A stretch of 6,931 bases of DNA from JBEEMU01 sp043778315 (GTDB taxonomy: Bacteria; Bacteroidota; Bacteroidia; Chitinophagales; Saprospiraceae). The translations under genes and the position numbers were made by a program. Below the pieces are notes generated by a model that was not told the origin of the DNA, did not search any database, and was given only the letters and a program-made list of their open reading frames with translations. This document shows, piece by piece, positions 1 to 5,232 of the stretch. Position 1 is the stretch's first letter, and each line of letters opens with the position of its first letter. The stretch spans positions 1-6,931 of the forward strand of contig JAYWGJ010000174.1 in the NCBI GenBank assembly GCA_043778315.1, read 5' to 3'.

Positions 1-479
1 GCTACCAGAAAACGTTTCATATACCGCCAATCAAAGTCCGCGCCTACCCCTTTTAGTACTATGCCTTCCAATTGTGTTTTTGTCTTGATGATACCACCTT
101 TATTCGCAAACATTTGTATGTGGCGAATGCCACCTTTTGTTTTGCGCTCGCGGTCAATCGTTTTGCCAAACAAACTGATTTTATAGTTATTATCTATACT
201 CCGCACCGTATCCAAGTAAGGATAAAACGACTGCTTCGCATCAATCGGAATACTCTCTAACGAGTTGTTTGAGTCGTAATTAGTGATGTGAATATGTCCC
301 CAAAAATCAAAAACCTTTTCGCTAATCGTAGATTTAAACCCCGATGCAAGCGCAGTAGCACATATCATTATGGTCATGCTTAACGCGACTGCCGCAACTG
401 CAATTCGAATAATTAACGCCGAAAAAGAGGTTTGCAACTCCGACGCTACCCGCGCTGCGATAAAGGAAGATAAATTCAT
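1..479 (-). CDS. FtsX/LolE-type ABC transporter permease, N-terminal part (runs off left edge)
   Basis: Translating the minus strand from the ATG at 477-479 gives 159 residues without a stop before the window ends. The start MNLSSFIAARVA is followed by a hydrophobic segment at about residues 21-47, then a soluble stretch with WGHIHITNYDS (60-70) and SFYPYLDTVRSI. This is the usual layout of MacB/LolC/LolE-like permeases: a short cytoplasmic N-terminus, TM1, then a large periplasmic domain. The stretch around 'FWGHIHIT' resembles Bacteroidota permeases of this class as I remember them; I ran no search. Such proteins pair with an ATPase in the inner membrane and often move lipoproteins or act in mechanotransmission; the substrate here is unknown. 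Full-length members are about 400 residues, so the C-terminal three TM segments should lie to the left. The next Met codon (residue 35) is inside TM1, which supports the chosen start. It lies 171 bp downstream of the lipoprotein gene. Confidence 0.85.
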   Translation of the reverse strand, partial: MNLSSFIAARVASELQTSFSALIIRIAVAAVALSMTIMICATALASGFKSTISEKVFDFWGHIHITNYDSNNSLESIPIDAKQSFYPYLDTVRSIDNNYKISLFGKTIDRERKTKGGIRHIQMFANKGGIIKTKTQLEGIVLKGVGADFDWRYMKRFLV

Positions 480-650
480 TGGTGAGTGTATGTTCAAAAT
501 TAATGGTAGCTATCGAGAACGATAAAAATAGTCAAAAAGTAGTGAAACGTAGCTTTTAAGCTATTTTTGAGTGTAGATAAGAGCTACAATTAATTTTGTT
601 CAGCTATATAAAAACTAAAAAAAAAACAAAAGACCGACAAAAAGCAACAC
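480..650. other. Intergenic region between lipoprotein and permease genes
   Basis: This 171-bp AT-rich gap holds a run of ten A (617-626), read as ten T on the minus strand just after the lipoprotein gene, but with no convincing GC stem before it. Two small hairpins are visible: TAGCTT/AAGCTA at 550-563 and TATCG/CGATA with an AGAA loop at 511-524. Neither makes a clear minus-strand terminator. No small ORF of interest was seen. Confidence 0.5.
495..502 (-). promoter_or_regulatory. Candidate Bacteroidota -7 promoter element for the permease
   Basis: On the minus strand the bases read TAATTTTG, an exact fit to the Bacteroidota -7 consensus TAnnTTTG. It lies only 15 bases before the ATG, so the leader would be very short. 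No TTTG-like -33 box is found at 19-21 bases upstream; the nearest TTG is about 30 bases away. In AT-rich DNA this motif also arises by chance, so this is a weak call. Confidence 0.25.
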
Positions 651-2237
651 TTAACGGCTTTCACTAAGCGCGTCCTCCTTTTTTACCATGCTTTTTTGCT
701 GTAAATACTGTTCGTTATACATGAATAGCAACGACTTCAACGCGTTTTCCGTTTTATTAGCCGTATTAAGTTCAAAGTCACCTCCTTTACGGGTCAAACT
801 CAAACTATTACCTATTATATAACGCTGCATAATACTATCAGAGAATACTTTACCGTCGCTAAACTGCCCTAATATACTATTAGTCAATAGGTTAGTGTTA
901 TCTTTTGACAATCTTGTAGCCGCATCGTAGCCCCCTTTCCTGAACTGCTCCGCTATGTCGGCACGGTCAGTCAGACAAAGTATATTGTTTTTGATTAATA
1001 ATATACTCGGTTCACCATTTGTTTTTGTGCTGCCGATATACTCTCTTTTAGCACCGTTCAGTCCCTTTGCTATTTCGCTACTCAGCATATACTCGTCCGT
1101 ACCAGTACTTTTTAGTACCTCGTTTTTTTCTAATAGACCTAATAGTTTTTTGGCAGCCTCTTTTTCTATAATGTTCATCATAAAAGCACCGCTTTGCACA
1201 CCTTTATCGTTATACAATGCCAAACAAATATCGCCACCGAAGCCCTTAGAAAGGTTGTCAATACTTATGTGATTCGCAGCAGCAAACATACTTATCAAAC
1301 CGTTCATCTGTGGTTTTTCTTTGATAAACTGAACTATACCCTTAGTACTCAATCCGTTCACAAAGCTAAAATAAAGCTGTTTTTGTGGCAAATATTTACC
1401 AAAATCAGTACTCACTTTATCGCTAAACAGTATCCCAAACTGTTTTTCAAAGCCACTTTGTACCATAAAACTACTCTTTCCGACCATTTTTGCCGCCTCA
1501 AAATTTAACGTGTTAGTCGCAAAATTATTGTTCAACGCTTCCGCATCAAAACCCGCTTGCTTCATTTGCAACAGCGTACCCTTATCCATCATCTTAGTAA
1601 ACGGATTACTACTTATCCAAGTATTGATGTCTTTGTCGTTATTAAAAGCGTCGGCAAGACTCGCCTCACTCACTACCGAGCTTTCTTTTTTTGCCACAAA
1701 GAAGCTCGCGATTGTTTTCGCGCTCATCTCGCCCGTACCCACAAACGCCGTTTTAGCGTTCCAAGCTATTGTAACGTCTCCTTTTTTAGTCATTTTGCAG
1801 TCATTCATATCCGATATTTCCAACTTTGCGCTTTTTATAACCGCCTCAAAAGCCGTAGCATCTAACAGATTAACCACAAATGCGGTGTACGCGCTCCCTT
1901 CACTCGTCGGCATATTTGGACTACCGCCGCCGCCATTCACAAAGAAATATACCCGACCCTCTGTATTCACTCCCGCAGCCTTAGGGTTCAAAAGCATACT
2001 CGAAAGGGCAGAATTATCTCCCGCTATTGTTTTTATTTTATCTTGAAAAACAGGCAACTGCACACTATTTGTGTAGTCCGACTTAGCCATTAGGCTTTTG
2101 AGCTGAAAAGAAGTCACCTGCCATGCCGTTTTTGGTATCAACTGCAAAGCAGCATCGTCCAAAACAGGGTTTTTTTTGCAGCTTACGCCGACAAAAAGCA
2201 TCAAGCACAAGCAATACAGTTTTATTTTAGCACACAT
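651..2237 (-). CDS. Lipoprotein, probable DUF4836 family
   Basis: This 528-residue protein begins MCAKIKLYCLCLMLFVGVSC, a lipoprotein signal peptide with positive residues at 4 and 6, a hydrophobic core and a lipobox-like GVSC with the acylated cysteine at residue 20. The mature part starts KKNPVL and lacks the acidic residues of the Bacteroidota surface-export signal, so a periplasm-facing lipoprotein is likelier than a surface one (inference). Recognisable family-like stretches are IPKTAWQVTSFQLKSLM (34-50), LLNPKAAGVN with RVYFFVNGGG (82-104), the TAFVVNLLD segment (118-126) and INTWISSNPF (204-213). These resemble the DUF4836 proteins of Bacteroidota, which are around 500 residues and of unknown function; the assignment is from memory of the family. 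No catalytic motif is evident. It has its own promoter motif and is separated from the upstream protease gene by a terminator, so it is probably transcribed alone or with the permease. Confidence 0.8.
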   Translation of the reverse strand: MCAKIKLYCLCLMLFVGVSCKKNPVLDDAALQLIPKTAWQVTSFQLKSLMAKSDYTNSVQLPVFQDKIKTIAGDNSALSSMLLNPKAAGVNTEGRVYFFVNGGGGSPNMPTSEGSAYTAFVVNLLDATAFEAVIKSAKLEISDMNDCKMTKKGDVTIAWNAKTAFVGTGEMSAKTIASFFVAKKESSVVSEASLADAFNNDKDINTWISSNPFTKMMDKGTLLQMKQAGFDAEALNNNFATNTLNFEAAKMVGKSSFMVQSGFEKQFGILFSDKVSTDFGKYLPQKQLYFSFVNGLSTKGIVQFIKEKPQMNGLISMFAAANHISIDNLSKGFGGDICLALYNDKGVQSGAFMMNIIEKEAAKKLLGLLEKNEVLKSTGTDEYMLSSEIAKGLNGAKREYIGSTKTNGEPSILLIKNNILCLTDRADIAEQFRKGGYDAATRLSKDNTNLLTNSILGQFSDGKVFSDSIMQRYIIGNSLSLTRKGGDFELNTANKTENALKSLLFMYNEQYLQQKSMVKKEDALSESR

Positions 2238-2274
2238 AATTTTTATACTTTTATAATGATGAAAATACCTATCG

Positions 2275-2307
2275 CAAAGATAAATAAAAAATTCTAATTA
2301 ATGTAAA
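2275..2307 (-). promoter_or_regulatory. Bacteroidota-type promoter of the DUF4836 lipoprotein gene
   Basis: The minus strand reads TATCTTTG at 2282-2275, an exact match to the -7 consensus TAnnTTTG. TTTAC at 2307-2303, 20 bases upstream, is a near match to the TTTG-type -33 box. The expected start of transcription leaves a leader of about 30 bases before the ATG at 2237. The leader is A/T-rich with no purine Shine-Dalgarno motif, which is normal in this phylum. Confidence 0.6.
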
Positions 2308-2348
2308 ATACTATATTATTCCATCATCTTACAACCAAAAAAGCATAG

Positions 2349-2403
2349 CTTACAACAAAAAAATCCCATACTGCTCGCGCAGTACAGGATTTTATTTATC
2401 AAT
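2349..2403. repeat. 55-bp terminator-bearing direct repeat, copy 1
   Basis: This segment matches 5017-5071 at 53 of 55 positions in the same orientation. The two differences fall in the hairpin apex (C/T and G/A). In this copy the left edge is itself part of a 21-bp imperfect duplication: CTTACAACC plus six A at 2328-2342 and CTTACAAC plus seven A at 2349-2363. The second copy has only one such unit. Confidence 0.85.
2360..2393 (-). terminator. Intrinsic terminator of the 762-residue protease gene (possibly bidirectional)
   Basis: The arms AAAATCC (2360-2366) and GGATTTT (2387-2393) pair, then after a 2x2 mismatch TACTGC (2369-2374) pairs with GCAGTA (2379-2384) around a TCGC loop. On the minus strand the hairpin runs into seven T (2363-2357), giving a standard terminator about 180 bases after the stop codon. 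On the plus strand it runs into TTTTATTTAT, so it could act both ways. It also insulates the lipoprotein promoter at 2275-2307. Confidence 0.8.
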
Positions 2404-2426
2404 GTATATATCTATTATCTAATTTT

Positions 2427-2466
2427 GCCTCTCTTTCTCCCCTCCTTCGGAGGGGTCGGGAGAGGC
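2427..2466. repeat. Nested GC-rich palindromic repeat, copy 1
   Basis: An outer stem GCCTCTC (2427-2433) pairs with GAGAGGC (2460-2466), and an inner stem CCCCTCC (2439-2445) pairs with GGAGGGG (2449-2455) around a TTC loop. The left and right internal bulges are 5 and 4 bases. A diverged copy sits at 5124-5160 in the same place relative to the other protease-like gene. Palindromes of this CTCCCCTCC type are, from memory, dispersed in many Bacteroidota genomes; function unknown. Confidence 0.75.
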
Positions 2467-2480
2467 TCTCCTCACGCGCA

Positions 2481-2577
2481 CTAACTGTTAATCACTATTC
2501 ACTAATCGTTAATCACTGAACACTAATTGTTAATCACTGTTCACTATCAACTATTCACTGTTCACTATTAGTTAATC
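2481..2577. repeat. 21-bp tandem repeat built of heptamers, overlapping the protease stop codon
   Basis: Four abutting 21-bp units start at 2481, 2502, 2523 and 2544, with a partial fifth at 2565-2577. Unit 1 is CTAACTG TTAATCA CTATTCA. Each unit splits into three 7-bp pieces, the commonest being TTAATCA, CTATTCA and CTGTTCA. The last heptamer begins at 2572, exactly at the reverse complement of the protease TAA stop codon (2572-2574), so the array extends into the end of the gene. Units differ at a few positions, so the array is not recent or is not kept exact. Confidence 0.85.
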
Positions 2578-4860
2578 CCCAATCACCACCTTTCCATTGT
2601 ACACTCCTTCGTTAGTTTGTACATTAATGATATAAACACCTGCCGCGTAGTCTGATGTATTAATTCGCGTCGAGCCATTTGCAGTAAGCGTAGTCATTAC
2701 TTTGCCTGTTACGTCGCACAAGGTAATGTTTACCGCACCGTTTATATCCTTTAAAGATACATTCAATTCGTTGCGTGCAGGATTAGGGTAAACCAACACC
2801 TTATCAGCCAACATAGCCGCAGAGTTAGTACTTACATACGCTTGTATCTCAAAGTTTACATCATTAATATCAAAAAACACATTACCTTTTGCTTTCACCT
2901 TCACGCGACAAGTTGTAGAAGCAGCACCGTTTACTGTCCAGTCATACGAACCATTGTTTGGCACGTTCGTAGCTATAACAGTAGGGTACGTTAAGCCGCC
3001 GTCGGTAGATAAAAATATATCTACCATAGCCGCGCTAATCGGTGCAGCCGTAGTATTAGCTACATTCCAAGTAATTTCTTGCACAAACGTTTGCAGATAA
3101 GCTATCCCCGATACCTGCTGTGAAGTCACTATAAAGTTAGTACCTACTGCGCTTGCCACTACCTTCGCAGTTGAATACGTTACACCGCCGCACAAGGCGT
3201 GATTATCGCGCACCGTCATTCTGAAATTCATGTCGCGAGCGTAAGTAGGTAATATCTCACCGAAGTTAAGCAACGCACCTGCTGCGATAGTTTCCAACTT
3301 TGGAAAAGTACGATTAGGTGAAGTCGTCGGATAGAACGTCCGAAATAAAGGCGCGTTGCGGATAGGCTGATCTACTCTGCATACAGAGTCGTTATCCATC
3401 TGCTCCCAACAATAAGTCATCGCGTCACCGTCAGCGTCCGTACCGCTACCCGTGAGTTCAAAAGGCGTGTTCAACGGGATAGTATAAACTGTTGCATCAG
3501 TAGTTGCTACTGGCGTGCGGTTACCCGACTGCGTCCGTACAGGGCAGTTATTGCCGCGACCGTTTTGAGCGTACGTTGTTATTTCATCAAACGTAGCAGT
3601 GTGCATAATATCTATGCTGCTTGTTGCAATATTATCTATCTGACAAAGATTGGCATACGCCATAATAGTCACGCCCGAGCCTGGTTCAAAAGCATTCGCC
3701 GCTTCTCTATTACCGCGACCGCACGAACCTAAATCACTATTAAACGTATGATTTGCACTAAACTGATGACCTATTTCATGCGTCACATAATCTATATCAA
3801 AAGGGTCGCCCACAGGTGCAGAACTTCCCGTAACGCCTTGCGCCTTTGTCGGACCGCATACACAGCCCAAGTCAGCTACACCACCGCCGCCAGTACTAAA
3901 AACGTGACCAATGTCATAGTTAGCAGGCAGTATCAAAGAATCTACTCTCTGCTGATTTTCACTCAATAAGGTAAGACCATTATTATTGGTAAACCCATCG
4001 GTGTTAGCATCGTGAAATACTAATAGATTATTATTAGCTACCAAAGTAAATTTTATAGCTACTTCGCGCTCATACACCCCGTTTACTCTATTGATTGAAG
4101 TAGTCATAGCAGACAAAACGATAGCGGTATTATTGGTTGTACCTGCCGCCGTATTATGAAACTCTGAGTATTCACCCGTACAAGCCAATGCTAAACGATA
4201 CGTTCGCAAGGTAGGACCAGTTGTCGGTGGTACTAAACGCTTCGCGCTTGTTAATACATTACTTTCTAATGCACTATTAGGCGTTACCATCGCTCTGCTC
4301 AAACTTGTCTCGTCTTTCATTTGACACATCATCGGAGCAGTTTGTCTGCTATAATTTTTTTTATCATACACTATATAATGATTAATATCACGCGGCGTGA
4401 TAGGGTCTATATATATAGTGTGGTCAGCGAACCATACCGTTGCGTGAAAACCAAGCGGCGTAACATCAAAACGTACCGTCGCTTCGGGGTGCTGCACGCT
4501 CGTTCCTCTATACGTTTTGATGCTCGGGAATTTTGCCGCCAAGCCGTCTTCCATACACGGCGACTCGAATACAGCAAACTCCTCTACGCTGCCATCTGCC
4601 ATCGGCAAAGCAAAAACTGGCAGCGCGCTATTAGCCAAACGCTGACTAATAACATCAGCCTCCAACGGCAAACCCACTAATTGCGTCCGCAAATCTGCCA
4701 ACGAAACGTAAAAAGACTGATACGCCGACGGCAATATCATACGCGTACCTACCAGCTCAGTAGGCGCAGCCTCCAATTGCCAAACACTCGCTATGCGGCG
4801 TTGTGCTAACGATACGCCCACTGCTGTAAGCGTCAATAAAAAGGTAATAATTGATTTCAT
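2572..4860 (-). CDS. Secreted reprolysin-like zinc metalloprotease with T9SS type A sorting domain
   Basis: A complete 762-residue protein. Residues 1-20 are a Sec signal peptide (MKSIITFLLTLTAVGVSLAQ, cleavage near 19/20). Residues about 21-200 form a propeptide-like region typical of Bacteroidota secreted M12-type proteases, with FAVFESPCMEDGLA and ATVRFDVTPLGFHATVW. The catalytic domain (about 215-440) carries HEIGHQFSANH at 361-371, the HExxHxxxxxH zinc motif with H361, H365 and H371 as ligands and E362 as the base; the usual Gly at position 8 is Ser here. VTIMAYA with M400 is the Met-turn. Next come a cadherin/PKD-like stretch (about 448-550, with DADGDAMTYCW), a linker module (about 545-672) and the sorting domain (about 687-762: YPNPARNELNV, then GVYIINV and KVVIGD). 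The protein should cross the outer membrane by T9SS and act outside the cell; its substrate is unknown. It is a paralogue of the neighbouring gene at 5226-6931 but lacks that protein's extra modules. The start is set by the signal peptide. Confidence 0.94.
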   Translation of the reverse strand: MKSIITFLLTLTAVGVSLAQRRIASVWQLEAAPTELVGTRMILPSAYQSFYVSLADLRTQLVGLPLEADVISQRLANSALPVFALPMADGSVEEFAVFESPCMEDGLAAKFPSIKTYRGTSVQHPEATVRFDVTPLGFHATVWFADHTIYIDPITPRDINHYIVYDKKNYSRQTAPMMCQMKDETSLSRAMVTPNSALESNVLTSAKRLVPPTTGPTLRTYRLALACTGEYSEFHNTAAGTTNNTAIVLSAMTTSINRVNGVYEREVAIKFTLVANNNLLVFHDANTDGFTNNNGLTLLSENQQRVDSLILPANYDIGHVFSTGGGGVADLGCVCGPTKAQGVTGSSAPVGDPFDIDYVTHEIGHQFSANHTFNSDLGSCGRGNREAANAFEPGSGVTIMAYANLCQIDNIATSSIDIMHTATFDEITTYAQNGRGNNCPVRTQSGNRTPVATTDATVYTIPLNTPFELTGSGTDADGDAMTYCWEQMDNDSVCRVDQPIRNAPLFRTFYPTTSPNRTFPKLETIAAGALLNFGEILPTYARDMNFRMTVRDNHALCGGVTYSTAKVVASAVGTNFIVTSQQVSGIAYLQTFVQEITWNVANTTAAPISAAMVDIFLSTDGGLTYPTVIATNVPNNGSYDWTVNGAASTTCRVKVKAKGNVFFDINDVNFEIQAYVSTNSAAMLADKVLVYPNPARNELNVSLKDINGAVNITLCDVTGKVMTTLTANGSTRINTSDYAAGVYIINVQTNEGVYNGKVVIGD

Positions 4861-4901
4861 AAAATGAAATTTAGAATGTAAGATAATGATTTAATAAACC
4901 G

Positions 4902-4932
4902 CAAAATTAAATAATATTTATATTATAATAAA
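4902..4932 (-). promoter_or_regulatory. Candidate Bacteroidota-type promoter of the metalloprotease gene
   Basis: TAATTTTG at 4909-4902 on the minus strand fits the -7 consensus TAnnTTTG and is followed by GC-containing sequence, as is common at real sites. A weak TTTA at 4932-4929 sits 19 bases upstream in the -33 position. The ATG is about 41 bases downstream of the motif, giving a leader of about 35 bases. The leader has no Shine-Dalgarno motif. Confidence 0.5.
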
Positions 4933-5016
4933 GTAACATTAACTTTTTTTACTTTTATTTTTACAATTAATAAGTATTCTAAACTGTTCTATAATACCGC
5001 AGTACTCAACCTTCAT

Positions 5017-5071
5017 CTTACAACAAAAAAATCCCATACTGCTTGCACAGTACAGGATTTTATTTATCAAT
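5017..5071. repeat. 55-bp terminator-bearing direct repeat, copy 2
   Basis: Same orientation and 53/55 identity to 2349-2403. It lies in the equivalent place, downstream of the paralogous gene. It lacks the extra 21-bp unit seen at the left edge of copy 1. Confidence 0.85.
5028..5061 (-). terminator. Intrinsic terminator of the upstream secreted-protein gene (possibly bidirectional)
   Basis: The arms AAAATCC (5028-5034) and GGATTTT (5055-5061) pair, with an inner TACTG/CAGTA stem (5037-5041 with 5048-5052) around a six-base loop. On the minus strand it is followed by seven T (5031-5025). Compared with copy 1, a G-to-A change removes the innermost C-G pair, so the apex is slightly weaker. It lies about 165 bases beyond the stop codon at 5226. 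Confidence 0.78.
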
Positions 5072-5123
5072 ATGTCTTAATATCTAGTACTATTATTAAT
5101 ATACAAACACGATATAACGCTCA

Positions 5124-5160
5124 CCTCTCCGTCTCCCCTCCTCGGAGGGGTCGGGGGAGG
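5124..5160. repeat. Nested GC-rich palindromic repeat, copy 2
   Basis: The outer stem CCTCTCC (5124-5130) pairs with GGGGAGG (5154-5160) with one G-T wobble, and the inner CCCCTCC (5135-5141) pairs with GGAGGGG (5144-5150) around a two-base TC loop. The inner arms are identical to those at 2427-2466, while the loop and outer stem differ by changes that mostly keep pairing. Confidence 0.75.
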
Positions 5161-5180
5161 CTCTCTTCGCGCCGATAAAA

Positions 5181-5232
5181 TAATTCATAATTGGCTACGC
5201 CGAACTTACGTTTCATAATTCATAATTAATTA
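5181..5232. repeat. Short AT-rich repeats (TTCATAA type) at the 3' end of the secreted-protein gene
   Basis: TTCATAA occurs twice in tandem (5212-5225) and is followed by TTAATTA (5226-5232), whose first three bases are the reverse complement of the TAA stop. A related TAATTCATAATT lies at 5181-5192. The heptamer phase starting at the stop codon parallels the longer array at 2481-2577, though the heptamer sequences differ. Confidence 0.6.

Larger units (their letters stand above)
2238..2571. other. Intergenic region: promoter, terminator, nested hairpin and tandem repeat
   Basis: No gene is supported in these 334 bp. Going leftward from the protease stop codon it holds a 21-bp tandem repeat (2481-2577), a nested GC-rich hairpin (2427-2466), a terminator hairpin (2360-2393) and the promoter of the lipoprotein gene (2275-2307). 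Almost the whole interval is accounted for by these elements. Confidence 0.8.
4861..5225. other. Intergenic region: protease promoter, terminator and hairpin repeat
   Basis: No gene is supported in these 365 bp. From right to left it holds short TTCATAA repeats next to the upstream gene's stop codon (5181-5232), a nested GC hairpin (5124-5160), a terminator hairpin (5028-5061) and the promoter motif of the metalloprotease gene (4902-4932). The remaining sequence, 5072-5123 and about 4933-5016, is plain AT-rich spacer. Confidence 0.8.

Noticed and set aside
72..260. Plus-strand 62-codon frame near the left edge
   Set aside because: It is opposite the ABC permease reading frame, which has a coherent TM segment and family-like sequence.
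550..570. Terminator hairpin TAGCTT/AAGCTA followed by a T run on the plus strand
   Set aside because: No gene is transcribed rightward into it, the stem is short and AT-rich, and on the minus strand it is not followed by a T tract.
955..2046. Several plus-strand open frames of about 100-180 codons inside the lipoprotein gene
   Set aside because: They lie opposite a clear lipoprotein gene, have no recognisable domains and show low-complexity composition typical of antisense frames.
2481..2577. CRISPR-like array
   Set aside because: The 21-bp units abut directly with no unique spacers and there are no cas genes; it is a tandem repeat.
4320..4420. ATATATAT and TTTTTT runs as regulatory DNA
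   Set aside because: They lie inside the metalloprotease coding sequence and are explained by Lys, Tyr and Ile codons in an AT-rich gene.
3748..4680. Two plus-strand frames within the metalloprotease gene
   Set aside because: They overlap the prodomain and catalytic domain of a complete, well-supported gene and have no recognisable features.
5017..5160. Ends of an insertion sequence or composite element bounded by the repeats at 2349-2466 and 5017-5160
   Set aside because: The repeats are in direct orientation around a whole protease gene, with no transposase and no visible target-site duplication; they are better explained as terminators and dispersed palindromes in duplicated 3' flanks.
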